A stretch of 64,000 nucleotides of DNA from Loripinus fragilis (lineage: Eukaryota > Mollusca > Bivalvia > Lucinida > Lucinidae): positions 37,012,939 through 37,076,938 of the forward strand of contig OZ026521.1 in assembly GCA_964019695.1 (NCBI GenBank), read 5' to 3'. Below are positions 1-12,200 of this stretch, in pieces (the first letter of the stretch is position 1; each line of letters begins with the position of its first letter). The translations under genes and the position numbers were made by a program. A model generated the notes under the pieces. That model was not told where the DNA came from. It saw only the letters and a program-made list of their open reading frames with translations, and did no database searches.

Positions 1-1100
1 TGCATAATAATTGTCATAATTTCAAAACTTTATAAAAATTACAATGAAACTTATGGAAATGAGAAGGGTAAGGTTATTCTCGGATTCTTGTGAGATCAAT
101 TCCAAGCCTCCTTGGTACCAAGTTCATCAAAACAGATTCTCATTTACAGTGAACTCAAAATATTGTGCAAACTAGAAATAGTGTTTGTGAAACACTGGGC
201 CCAAAACCATATGGGCCGCAGCACGGAGAAAACATGTCTTCAGAGTTTTGCAGAAAATGAGACTCAAACTAGCCTGCTCAGCTACAGAGTCTAGCCGGTA
301 GAGTGGAATTTCGCTTGTAGCAAGTTTTGATATGATACTAAACAATAAGGGAATAACAAAGCCGCTGATCAGACTGCCCAGATGCTTCACTAATAGTTTT
401 CAAAACTCCTTAAAATAATCCATTCTTCATGTCTTATCAGATACACAAATGTACAAGACTGTATCTCTTAAAGTTTATGAGATTATAAGAATCTATCGTG
501 AATGTGAGGGTGGGAAAATCCGTCCTGAGGATCACAGTTTGGCATCACAAGGCTTGCCGATGATCACGAGGGACGGATTCTTCTATTCCATCCTCACACG
601 AATAATGGATTCTTTTTCTTGCTCATCATTTAATACCGCATTTTAATATTGAAAAAAGACTCTAAGAAGCTCCTATTTTCAATTAACCCCTTTTATCTGT
701 GTGATCAGGGATCGTCCTGAAGGGAATATTGCACTATGCTTTTTCAATGAGTATTTATCAATAATGGTATTAATCATGCCATGGAAAACCTGCTTAAGCC
801 ATACATACACAAGCTAACGTACAGAAGAATTCACGTATATAACCTTATCAATGCCATTTTGGTCCACTGCCTATTACTGATATATCATCCAAATTGGTAA
901 TGAGCAAGCTGGTTTGAGCCTTAATTTGTTCAATATTGAGGTTAAGTTACGTAACTGATGTTTTGTCCTGCTTCAAACGTCTTTGATACTTCAAACAAGG
1001 AGGTACCAAATATTCATAAAACTGGTCCCATGAGCTTTGACAAGCCTGCACACTGACTTGCACAGTCTCTACAGAGCCTTCACTCTTCACATACTCAAAG
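1..1100. other. 3' flank of PDZD8: repeats only
   Basis: A CATATGGGCCGCAGCACGGA fragment (also at 9.1 and 11.3 kb) and an H4 element fill much of this stretch. No coding exon is visible. No convincing AATAAA signal outside repeats can be chosen for PDZD8, so the transcript end is unknown. Confidence 0.5.
480..645. mobile_element. TIR element with ATCGTGAATGTGAGG ends (family H4)
   Basis: GTGAATGTGAGGGTGGGA and ATCCTCACACGAATAATGG are inverted ends around GATCACAGTTTGGCATCACA. Copies at about 10610-10800 and 20300-20455. Confidence 0.78.
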
Positions 1101-1137
1101 TAGGCATCAGGACTCCAGATAAGACTGCATAGTTGAA

Positions 1138-1252
1138 AATTATTTTCTTTATTTCTCAACCAAAACATATGTTGTGGGTACTCAAAAGAACGGTCTCAAT
1201 GAGACGGTTCTTTTGAGCACCAAAATCACATGTTTAAATTGATGGATAAGAA
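1138..1252. mobile_element. Family H3 hairpin element (CTCAAAAGAACCGTCTC)
   Basis: AACATATGTTGTGGGTACTC AAAAGAACGGTCTCAATGAG pairs with GAGACGGTTCTTTTGAGCAC, with TTTCTTATTT-like arms. Sister copies: about 4911-5030, 14203-14310, 36945-37060, 40600-40715 and 40812-40935. Confidence 0.85.
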
Positions 1253-1606
1253 AATAATTACAATTTTACGCTCAAAAGAATTCTTTATCTGGACCTATAA
1301 GGCATGTAGATGAAGAGGCAGACCAAAATTTATACCTCTAGCCGTAGAGGTCTAGATAGCTGTAGATGCATGTTTAAAGAGTAATTTTACCCATATGTGA
1401 TAAGTACCAAAATCTCAAGAACTGAGCCAAAATTGAGCCGTGACCTGATTTTAAACCATGTGGCATTTTGACAAGTGTTGACTCAGACCAGGCTGTGCAG
1501 CCTCCTTTTAAGCTTAGTAACTCAAATGATGTTCTGTCAGTAGCTTAACACTCATAGAATATTCAAGCGACTAGCAAAGGCTCTGACCAGACTGCGTGTA
1601 TGGGCA

Positions 1607-1957
1607 GGCTGGTCTGAGCCTTTGCTGGTCGCAAATACCACATTGATGTTGGAAATTTCATGCTGCGGCTCATATATATCATCTTTTTGCACTTATAAAA
1701 TACATCTCGATCTTATAAATGAGCCAGTTTTTATGCTTTTTTGTCATCTGCTGACTTTTTTCAAAATTAACTTCATACGCCCGGGCTGGTCTGAGCCTTT
1801 GCTGGTCGCATATACCACATTGTTGTTGGAAATCTCACGCCGCGGCTCAAATATATAATTTCTTTTTGCATTTATAAAATACATCTCAATCTTATAAATG
1901 AGCCAGTTTTTATGCTTTTTTGTCATCAGCTGACTTTTTTCAAAATTAACTTCATCA
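1607..1957. repeat. Direct tandem duplication, 177-bp unit
   Basis: GGCTGGTCTGAGCC ... AAAATTAACTTCAT occurs at 1607-1783 and again at 1784-1957 with about 10% difference. The second unit runs into a family H1 hairpin. Confidence 0.85.
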
Positions 1958-2106
1958 AAAAAATTATTTTTAGAATACTATCAGAGTGTCAAACAGTTTG
2001 GCTCCAGATCAGGATGGACATTATATCGGTCCTGATTTTGGTCCAAACTGTTTGAAAAGGTTATCAGTAGACAACAAAAGTCATCGCTAGCAAGGAAAGA
2101 GTTAAA
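1909..2106. mobile_element. Family H1 hairpin element, 3' flank
   Basis: Stem core AACAGTTTGG-CCAGATCAGG and its inverse CCTGATTTTGGTCCAAACTG, arms with TCATCTGCTGAC / CAGTAGACAACAAAAG, and the AGGAAAGAGTTAA terminal sequence. Confidence 0.8.
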
Positions 2107-2119
2107 TGGCACTCTTAGG

Positions 2120-2545
2120 CATTCAATAATGGTCCTCTGTAACAATGAATGCATTCCATAATGGTCCTGTGTAACAATGAACACATTCAATAATGGTCCT
2201 CTGTAACAATGAACGCATTCAATAATGGTCCTCTGTAACAATGAACGCATTCAATAATGGTCCTCTGTATCAATGAAAGCATTCAATAATGGTCCTCTGT
2301 ACCAATGAACTCAATGACATTCAATAATGGTCCTCTGTAACAATGAACGCATTCAATAATGGTCCTCTGTAACAATACACGCATTCAATAATGGTCCTCT
2401 GTAACAATGAATGCATTCAATAATGGTCCTCTGTAACAATGAACGCATTCAATAATGGTCCTCTGTAAAAATGAATGCATTCAATACTGGTCCTGTTTAA
2501 CAATGAACGCATTCAATAATGGTCCTTTGTAACATGAGCGCATTC
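2120..2545. repeat. 32-bp minisatellite in the 3' flank, main block
   Basis: About 13 tandem units of 32 bp (CATTCAATAATGG then TCCTCTGTAACAATGAACG), with one longer and several variant units. Read on the minus strand, each unit repeats the final codons FIVTEDHY and stop of PDZD8. If transcribed, it lies in the 3' UTR. Confidence 0.97.
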
Positions 2546-2748
2546 TTTTGTTTTGTTTGATTTGATTCTTTACGTCCCATCAACAATCTTACAGGTAAAC
2601 AGGGATGGGTCCCCCTGGGTTGAACCAGTACTAAGCTAGGATAAATGTGTCTTGCTCAAGGACCATAATGCTGTGATGCCGGTGAGGCTCTAACCCGTGG
2701 CCTCTCTGTCTTGAGTCAAGCACTCTACCACTGAACCACTGCGCTCCC
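2546..2748 (-). mobile_element. tRNA-derived SINE (family S1) inside the minisatellite
   Basis: On the minus strand it has a tRNA-like head (GCTCCC edge, GGTTCAGTGGTAGAGTGC A box, B-box-like GGTTAGAGCCTC), a CTTGAGCAAGACACA body and a T-rich tail on the plus strand. Near-identical flanks ATGAGCGCATTC and ATGAACGCATTC look like a target-site duplication, but they also match the array unit. Confidence 0.85.
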
Positions 2749-2851
2749 ATGAACGCATTCAACAATTGTCCTCTATAACAATGAACGCATTCAATAATGG
2801 TCCTCTGTAACAATGAATGCATTCAATAATGGTCCTCTGTAACAATGAACT
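2749..2851. repeat. 32-bp minisatellite, block overlapping the PDZD8 stop codon
   Basis: Three further units of the same array, separated from the main block by a SINE. The last unit contains the PDZD8 stop codon (2823-2825) and its last eight codons. Confidence 0.95.
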
Positions 2852-3200
2852 GAATGCCAGCATCCTCGTACCAGTCCAAGTTATCACTGTCTCCACTTGC
2901 CTGAAGTGGTCCATCCCTTTCTACCACCCCCTCCCCTTCCCCACCCCTAACATCTCCCCCAACAGCCCCCAGCCCCGCCACCTGTAAGCGTCTTTGAGCC
3001 TCTTCAGTATCAAGGCAGTGCTGGAGCCCAGCACAGTAATGCACCATCATCATCATGAGGGATTCAAGCTTCTCCTCGCACTTGTCCATCTGCTGAGTCA
3101 GCAATTTTTTCCTTGTGACGTCACTGATCTCCGACACCAGCTTCATGAGTTCACACTTATGTTCCGACTCCTTGTCAATGGCTTCTTTCAAGGCAGAAAG
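2823..3200 (-). CDS. PDZD8: PDZD8 exon 23: coiled coil, C-terminus and stop (aa 1009-1133)
   Basis: The terminal exon encodes LSALKEAIDKESEHK and then helices with DVTRKKLL and LESLMMMMVHYCAGLQHCLD, aligning with LQNEIDQELEHN, TDTRKKSLL and LQALTLLMIHYRAGIEDI of vertebrates. A Gly/Glu-rich segment and an acidic DSDNLDWYEDAGIQ end follow. The last eight codons plus stop (2823-2849) coincide with one unit of the 32-bp minisatellite that fills the 3' flank, so the C-terminal tail may have been created or altered by that repeat. Acceptor TTTATCTGCAG, phase 0. Confidence 0.95.
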   Translation of the reverse strand, partial: LSALKEAIDKESEHKCELMKLVSEISDVTRKKLLTQQMDKCEEKLESLMMMMVHYCAGLQHCLDTEEAQRRLQVAGLGAVGGDVRGGEGEGVVERDGPLQASGDSDNLDWYEDAGIQFIVTEDHY

Positions 3201-6200
3201 CTGCAGATAAAAGGTAGAAAATAAAGACATTACAACAATGAATGAGTAATGCTAGTTCGGACTTCTGTTCAATTCAGGGTCTATGGTTTCTTTCAAAGCA
3301 GAACGCTGCAGATAAAATGTCACAGATTAAGTCTTTGCATGCTGGATAGGTTTTCATGCTTTTGTTGTCATCTGCTGCCTTTTTTTCAATATTTACTTTT
3401 TAAAAAAATTCAGGAACACCGTCAGAGTGTCAAACAGTTTGAATCTAGATTGGGACTAACACTCTGTACATCCTGATCTGGGTCCAAACTTAACTGTTTG
3501 CAAAGGTTATAAGCAGATGACAAAAGTCACTACTAGAAAGGAGTGAGTTAAGAAATTCCAAACATAAACAAGTAGGGCAACGATCCCTCACCTGGGAGCC
3601 AGCATAATGTTTGGAGACACCATAATTTATGATGCTCAAAGGCAGGTAACTCTGAACTTGAAACAGTAATCAGGAAAATATTCAAACACTCAAGATATTA
3701 TACCTTCAAGGGCAGCTAACTCCCAAGACTCGGGTCAGTTCTTGCCGAATTTCGAACCCATCCAAGCTTTTATAGCTGTCTTTGCTACATGCAAGAATGA
3801 ATAAGATTCAATCAAAAATGAAAGCACTAGAGTGCTCACAACATTTCTCCCATTATAAGTCTATGGAGATTTTTTCAGAAGTTCAAGGGTAGTTAACTGC
3901 AGACCCTGGTCCAATCTTGCCGAATTTCGACCCCATCCAAGCTTTAATTGCTGTCATTGTTACCTGCAAGAATAAAAAAGATCCAATGAAAAATGGAAGA
4001 GCTAGTCTAAGAGTGCTCACAAGATTTTCCCCATTACAACCCTATGGGATATATGTGTTGCCATGGAAACCAGAGTTCTGATCCGATCTGGCCCAAACCC
4101 TAATGCAGCCAATCCCCCACCCCAATGATGCTTCAGATGAAATTTGATTATGATCGACCAGCTGATCTCAGAGATATTCATGTCTGAAAGTGTGAATGGA
4201 TGGACGTATGCCGGCTAGAGTCCCATCCTATAAGCTCACCAAGAGCCTTTGGCTCAGGTGAGCTAAAAATTAATGAGTTCAAAATGTTGTTTGTCAATCA
4301 CTTATGTTCTTATTCCTTGCCTATGGCTTCTTTCAAAGCACAAAGATGTAAACCCTCAAAGCCCCAATCACAACAAAAGTTTTCTGCTGAAATGTTTTAG
4401 AAGGTACTTGGGTCAAACAGTGTAGACCAAGATCAGAATGCTCCTGTAGGAGCAATCTGATCTGAGCCTACACAGTTAACCTCTACTCTTACATTAGTCA
4501 AGAATTTTAGAAAATATATGCAGCAAACAACCTAAGCAGATTTCTTTTTCAGATGCATTTTTTGTAGGAGTTTTAAGGGCTATGGCCTAAACATAAACTC
4601 TGGTCAAACAGACACTTTGACAACTTTAAGACTATAAAAAATGGCAAGAAGAGCAAGGTTGCAAAGGTAGCAAAAATTTCTTCTTGAGATTGCTGACAGA
4701 TTTGTCGCTGACTAAGATCAGACACAAGCTGTCATTTGAACATGCACAAAAGACAGTCTGCCACTAATTTTAATTGCAAAGAAGTTGCAGAACTAATCAA
4801 CTGGTTGCAGATTAGTCACCTACTACAATATAGTTGTAATCTATTTGGTCACAAATTGGTGACTAGCGGTTTCAAAGTCGCAGGTTTAAAACATGTGCTA
4901 AAAGTTTACCGATCTTATTTTTATTTCTCAACCATAATATCTGTTGTGGGTACTCAAAAGAACCATCTCAACGATACAGTTCTTTTGAGCACCCAAATCA
5001 TATGTTAAAACTGACGGATAAGAAAATATTTTTAAAAAAAATTCCAATGCCTTCTTGACCTGCCCAGAGACAGAACCAGAGCAGGACTTGCTGAGAAATA
5101 CTTCAACTGAAATACAACGCAAAATGCCAACCTGCTACCCATCACCACATATTTGGTGATTTGTCAGCAACTGATTGCAGACTAGCATCAAATCACAAAC
5201 AAATTGCAGTATCTGCAGCTACCAGTCACCAACTACATACCGATTTATCACAGACTAGATGCAAAACCATCACAGACCTGTCGGTGACTATAATATCTAT
5301 TAAAATATGGACATAAAGCAATTGCACAAATCTCAGCGACCACCAGTTAGTTGCAAAAAAATCAGTCACGCACAGTTTTTCTGGTTGCAATGTGATTGCA
5401 GTTAAGTGTCTGTATGACCAAGGCTGAAGCTACCAAATATGACCATATGGGTGCACTGTGCTCATAACTTTTTCAAAATGCTATAACTATAACCTCTTTT
5501 AACCTTTTACTCAATAGGCAATTTTTAGATCATGACATCATTTTCTATTTAAGACAACACTGAAAAAAATCAAGAAAAATATAAGTAAAGGTTTGAATAC
5601 TTTTAAAAATATTATGGAAAATGGAGCATTGCTCCATTTTCAATAATATTTTCAAATGCATGATATTCCAAAGGTGTCAAAAGGCTTTATTATAAAGTAA
5701 AGGGTTAAAATAGTGTAGATCCTTATTAGCCTGGCTAATCAGGAGCCTCACATAATTTCATCATACAATGAATCCCCTGTACCTTATCATCCAGTGTTTG
5801 CTTTCTTTCACTCAGAGATAGATGTGCGTAGAGTTCTCTCCCTTTCTCCTTGGCTTCTATGACAACCTGATCATCTAAGCTGTAACCTGGCAGCCGTGAC
5901 TTTTGCTCGTCCTCCTCAAACTACATAAAAATATACAGGCTTTCATGACTGCACTAAGTTGGGGCTATTTATGCAAAAACCTAAGGTATATTCATTCACA
6001 TTTAAATAGCATGCTCATTAGACCAAATTTCAAATAAAAAATTACTTGATTTATTTTTGTTAAGTAATGGAATAGTGCAAAATCCTATCATTAATCAAGT
6101 TAAGGATTTTTTTTTAGCATAAACCCATTTTCATACCCATTTACTTAAACATGAGCTTTGCGTGCTCATAGACTGACTGTTTGCTATTCTTACCAGTAAT

Positions 6201-9200
6201 AAACTGACTAAAGTCCTGACTGGTGGGAAAAGGGTTAAAAGGTACTAAACTTCACCCTATCTGAGAGAGCTTTGAAAGGGTTAAAAAGTGTTCAACAATT
6301 GATAAAACTTGCTGTACCTTTTCTATGGAAGTATTAGAAAGAGATGAGCTCATATTTGGTCCATTCATTGTCATAGGTGAGCCACCTCTCAGAGGACTCC
6401 TGACAGGACTTGCTGATGGAGATATGTCACTGCCTCCCTGCTCTGAAATGAACAAACACATGGATGAAAGTGTATTAGAGAGTGATTAGCTCATATTTGG
6501 TCCATTCATTGTCATAGGTAAGCCACCTCTCAGAGGACTTCTGACAGGACTAGCTGATGGAGATATGTCACTGCCTCCCTGCTCTGAAATGAACAAACAC
6601 ATGGATGAAAGTGTATTAGAGAGTGATTAGCTCATGTTTGGTCCATTCATTGTCATAGGTGAGCCACCTCTCAGAGGACTTCTGACAGGACTAGCTGAAG
6701 GAGATATGTCACTGCCTCCCTGCTCTGCAATGAACAAACACATGGATGAAAGTGTATAATAGAGAGATGAGCTCATGTTTGGTCCATTCATTGTCATATT
6801 GATCCACCTCTCAGAGGACTTCTGACAGGACTTGCTGATGTAGATATGTCACTGCCTCCCTGCTCTGCAAATGAAGAATACCAGGTTCAAGGATAGAAGT
6901 TATTTTCCCAAATCTTGAACTGTTGAAATCTTAAAACTTCTAGTATGCCTAAAACTATCAACAAGACCTTCGGTCATAAACAAATATGATATCTGCCTAT
7001 ATTTCATAAGATAGCTAAAACTCCTGAGATTAAGTAAAGCGTGAATGTTTGCCACGTCTAAAGCATCAAATGCAAGAGAAATTTACATTTTATTGGTTAA
7101 ACAATTTGATACATTAGGGAAGGGGGGTCATTTTCTTGAAACAGAAAAAAAGTCTTTCTGTAAATTGTTTGGCAAACATTATTCTACATGTATATACAGT
7201 AGAATCCCATAAACTTAAAGTCCTCGGGACTAGAGATTTTATTTCCAATAATCAGTAATTCGAATTATAGGGAGGTAGAAATAAAACTATATATATAACC
7301 CCCTAAAATGATAATTATCAGTTTTTTTTATCAAACATAAGTTTGGGGCACATAAAAGAAACGTCTATGCACCCAAAACATATGTTATTATAGATAGTTA
7401 TTAAAATAGATCATGAATAGGTCCTATTCTCTGAATCCAGTGTGTCCCAAATTTATTTCGAATTAGCTAGTATTTTGAAAAATCAAAGTTCAAATTTTCG
7501 ACGTTTTACTGTAATAAGCAATTACAAGCATAACATTTGAGTGGCTTTTATGCCTATAATGAACATTTAAATAATGATAATTTTTGAGAAATAAATGCAC
7601 AGTTCAACATTATTGCATATACATGTACCTGTATGTTTTTTCCGGGTACATAGTTTAAACCTGACCATTTTAACCTTTAAAGTGCCGCATAATATTTGCA
7701 GCAGAAAACTTTTTTTATAAATATTTGCTGATGTGCAGTAAATCAAAAGTTCACATGCAGTATCAAACTGTATTTTCCCAAGAAATCAAGAAAGATATTA
7801 CAAAAAAATGTTATTTGCTTTAGCCATGGTTAGTGCTTAACTTGGTGCCTCCTAGTGTCACCCGCTGATAACCTTTGCAAAACAGTTGGGACTGAGATCA
7901 GGCCTGACAAAATGTCAGAACTGATCTGGATCCAAACTGTTTGACATGCTGGTGGTATTCCTGAAATTTTTTCTCAAAAAAGATGATTTTGAAAAAAAAT
8001 CAGCAGACGACAAAAAAGAATGCAAAATTTCTCAGGAGGCAAAACGCTTAGTATTAATACTTACTAGTAGGTATATTTAAGGGTAATGAGGCTTGTTCTT
8101 TGGTCCTTAACTTTCTAAAAATAGATGACCTTGAGGATTCTTCCTTTTCTTGATCGCCTGCAGATGATGATGTCCTTAAAGGAGGGACCCAGGGTTCCTC
8201 TGGATTGCTTTTCATCTTTACACCTTTTCTGTGGATTAGAAATAAGTAATAAATATAGGATACTTTTCCGAGGCTTTCTCGTTTAAACAGTCAATTATTT
8301 TACATTTACTTACGGCTTAATTTGTCGCTATTTAGGAAGTTCCCGCCTACATCGCTGTTTAAATAAATATTGGAAGTAAAAGTACAGTTTTAAGCTCCAC
8401 CTTCTTCATTATTCTAGGGTGTCTGATTTAAACATCAGCAAAGATCAAAGAAAAAAAGCATCGGCCATACTACAAAATTCAAAAGAGCACAATGGCGGGA
8501 AATATATAAAATATGAAACCTGTGCAATTTCCCACAGGTTTCATATTTTGTACATTTCCTGCAGATGTAACACGGAATTGAACTATCAAATGTTTTTTGA
8601 GCTGTTTATGCTCCAAAAAATGTTGTCAGCTCATTCTTAAAAGTACTGGTAAAATGAATCTGGTTTTCCACTGCGCAATTGTACACATAAAGAAGTGCAG
8701 ACCTATCTACTATATTGTAGTTGCCAGTAGTTATGAATGTTTGAACTTTGTATTTCTATTGTACAAGAACAGATCACTTTTTTGGCGGGAAACAATATCT
8801 GAAGTTTGAATTTTTTCACCATCATTTTTCAGCATAACGATTAAAAAAGAGGTCTCCATATTGGGACCAACTCTCAGTTTGTTTGCCCATTCTTAATGAC
8901 ACAATTTATTTGCTATTTATTTGCTATTCTATAAGAAGCTTTAATAGCATTGTATATATGTAAGATGTGCATTCTTTAAATGTGCATGCGCAACTATCCA
9001 TTTGAATTTTGGTCTGAGCATTCAGTTACTTCCACACTTTGTGTATTTGTGCAGCTTTGCAGGCTCACCAGGGTTTTTTGCTGCTCACCTAATTGATAAG
9101 TACCATAATCATATGGGCCTCGACGCGAGAAAACCTGTCTTCAGAGGTTTGCAAACAACACAGGCGCATACCAGCCTGCGCATCCACGCAGTCTGATCAG

Positions 9201-12200
9201 CGCCTTTCTTATTCACTTATTGGAAAGTATCATATATATATACTTGCTATGAGAGAAATTTCAAATTTCTAGCAAGTCTCTGTAGCTGAGCAGGCTGGTT
9301 TGAATCTCACTTTCACGGAAACCCAAAAGACAGATTTTCTCGTGGCGAGGCCCATATATACTGGTGCTCACATGCAGATACATTTATAAATATTTACTTT
9401 TTCAAAGCAAGCCTTTAATAATCTTAAGATTTTCACAACTGTTCAAAACCTAATGTCCAACAGATATATGTTTGACAGCTAAAAATAGATTGGGTAAGCC
9501 ACGTATGTGCATCTCAAAAATGTGACGTACTACGAAAGGGTAAAATCTGCAATCGCAGGACCAGTTACGGATATTCACTTTGAACTGAAAAGGCTATGTT
9601 TATTTTTATTTTATCTTAAAAAGTGAAAACACATGCATAATATAGAGACAGCAGTGTTATATGATAAACAATTCTAAATTCCCTTTTATATTCGTTCTTT
9701 TTTGTTTCAATACCTAATGGCAATTGATTCTTGGGTCAAATAATCACGCAATTCATTAATGTAATAGCTTCCAATAACGATCTATTAATTGACGAGTTTA
9801 GCTTGATTTATTTCGCCCCAAAATTGTAGCAATATGTCATGATTTACTGATAACTCGACATATTTTTCCAGTCCCTTGGAATTCGAGGTAACGAGAGTAG
9901 ACTGTATATTGAATATACATGTACATGTAATAAATATTTTATCTTACACTGTACAGAATGTCTGTCCTTGACATTTCTCCACACATTTTTTATGACACAC
10001 CATCTTACAGATATCACAGTACATGGCTTCTTTCAACCAGATCTGAAATATATTCACCCATTTAAGCTGAATGGTTTGTTTTCTTTGGTTTGGTTCTTTA
10101 CATCCCAGCCAACAGCTATGGTCATGTCGGGACTGTTAGTTCACCTAACCCCATTTTTTTCCCGGGCAAGCTGTAGTCGACTAAACAGTTAACCAGTACT
10201 TTGTGCACATACTTTCGCTTGTAACTGACAACAACCCTTCTTGAATCAGTAGAAGGTAGGAGAATGACCGTAGAAATGATTTCATGACCAAAAGAATGGG
10301 ACCGGGCCGAGATCAAACTCGCGACCCCTATATCTGCAGACAGACACGTATCTGCAGTCAGACATGTTACAGACTGCGCTACGCGACCCTGTAGTTTAGC
10401 CGATTGGAATTTCCCACTCTTCTCAATTAGACCCGTCCATTTCCATTTTAAGGGTTGTTGGGTGGTATTTTTCATTTTTATTCGAGTTTTATTAGAACAT
10501 TCTGTATGCAAACAGGGGAGACCCTGATCAGACGCTGCATTTTGCGGCGTCTGATCTGGGTCTGCACTGTTTTCCTATGTCCCATTAAAAGGATTCTAGG
10601 CTTATATGGGTTAAAGGAATCTATCATGAGTGTGAGGATGGGATAGAAAAAATCTGCCCTGAGGATCACCGTTTGGCATCAGGAGGCTTGCCGAGTGATG
10701 ACAAACAGTGATCCCGAGGGTCAGAATTTTCTATCCCATCCTCACACCAATAATGGATTCTTTCTCTTGCTCACTATTAAATACCGGAATTTTGTGTTTA
10801 AAAAAAAAGGCTAAAAATTTGGTATGGGGTATGCGAGATAAAATTTTCTCATATGGGGAATAAAAGGGATTTGGTGTGCAAGAATAAATGAGCCTTGTTG
10901 CAATTATGTCATAGAAATCTTGCCAATAAAATAACAAGTTTGAATGAAGTGAAAATAAATGGCTACAAAATGCACAACTGACAGACTAGTGATATATTAT
11001 GGGAAAATCTATATATTATCAGTCTTTTAAACTTTTTGGATGACCAGAAAATCACTTTTATTCTGGCTGACTATATCTGCTTCTGCCAGTTCAAGCTAAC
11101 AGAATGCAATAGTACAAACCCTGATTTTGATTGGGCAGAGGCAATTTAGATTAATATGCTATCACAAAAAAAGCTTACAATCTGGTTGCCACTTTTTTTC
11201 TCAAGACTATTTCTATTGATTGGATCTTATCCGCAGATACGCAGGCTGGTCTGCGCTTTTGTTGTTCGCAAACCTCCGAAGACAGGTTTTCTTGCATCGC
11301 GGCCCATATGATCAGTCCGAAGTATCTGTGTATTAATAATTCAGGTAAACGATTTAAAATGAAATTTCAAGCCCTTTTACCAGGTAGGTCAGATAGGTAA
11401 GCTAATTTGATACAATGGCCCATTTCATATTTTGAGGGTCACGTTATAGTTAAGTTATCATATTTTTCCTGTGGAGCTTTATTTACTTCCATTTTGTCCC
11501 CGAATATTACTTAAATTATCTTTTCAAACAATGCAGCTGTTTCTCATCTGGATCTATACTGTTTGTCATAAAGTTAACCAACAAAGAAACGATTTGGGTT
11601 AGAAGATAGTCAGATGTAAAGATAAAAAAAAAACTTAGATGTATAGATATTGGATACTAAGATTTATAGAAATGAGTTATCTTACCTTTTTTCCACAGAA
11701 GTCACAGCGTGTTCCAGATTGGAAATGCATTGGAACAAACTTGTGCCGACCTTCTTCTTGCCTGAAGAAAACAAAATAGTACGAGGGCTGTTCAAATATG
11801 AATGCAAGTAGCTTCATAACTTTCTTCACATATATGCTACGGCAAAATGTTATACCTTTCTGGAAAGAACTAGTTGTCGTCTTTAAAATGGCACCAAACA
11901 TAAAGAAACACTCCCAATATTTCTTGAGTTACAGACGCTTATATAAAGGGCATTCCTGTATACTAGAGCTTTTCTGAAGCAAAGTGCCAAACACGTTTTG
12001 ATTCATGTGCGAATATAGTGTCATATCTTTGTAAGTTTGAGACAAAATGGCACCAAATTTTAGATGCAAATTTAAGGTACATTGTTTAAGGTTCATTGAC
12101 AAAGTTGCTTGCAGGAAAAAGTTTATATAATCCTGTTTCGATATCGAATAAACAGGCACGTTTGTGAAGTCATTAATTTTATGATAAACGTCATTTTGAG

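Noticed and set aside
2120..2851. Possible CRISPR array (32-bp direct repeats)
   Set aside because: Repeats are head to tail without spacers, and the context is an animal gene; it is a minisatellite.
10122..10511. 129-codon minus-strand open frame
   Set aside because: It coincides with the S2 SINE; similar peptides appear at every S2 copy.
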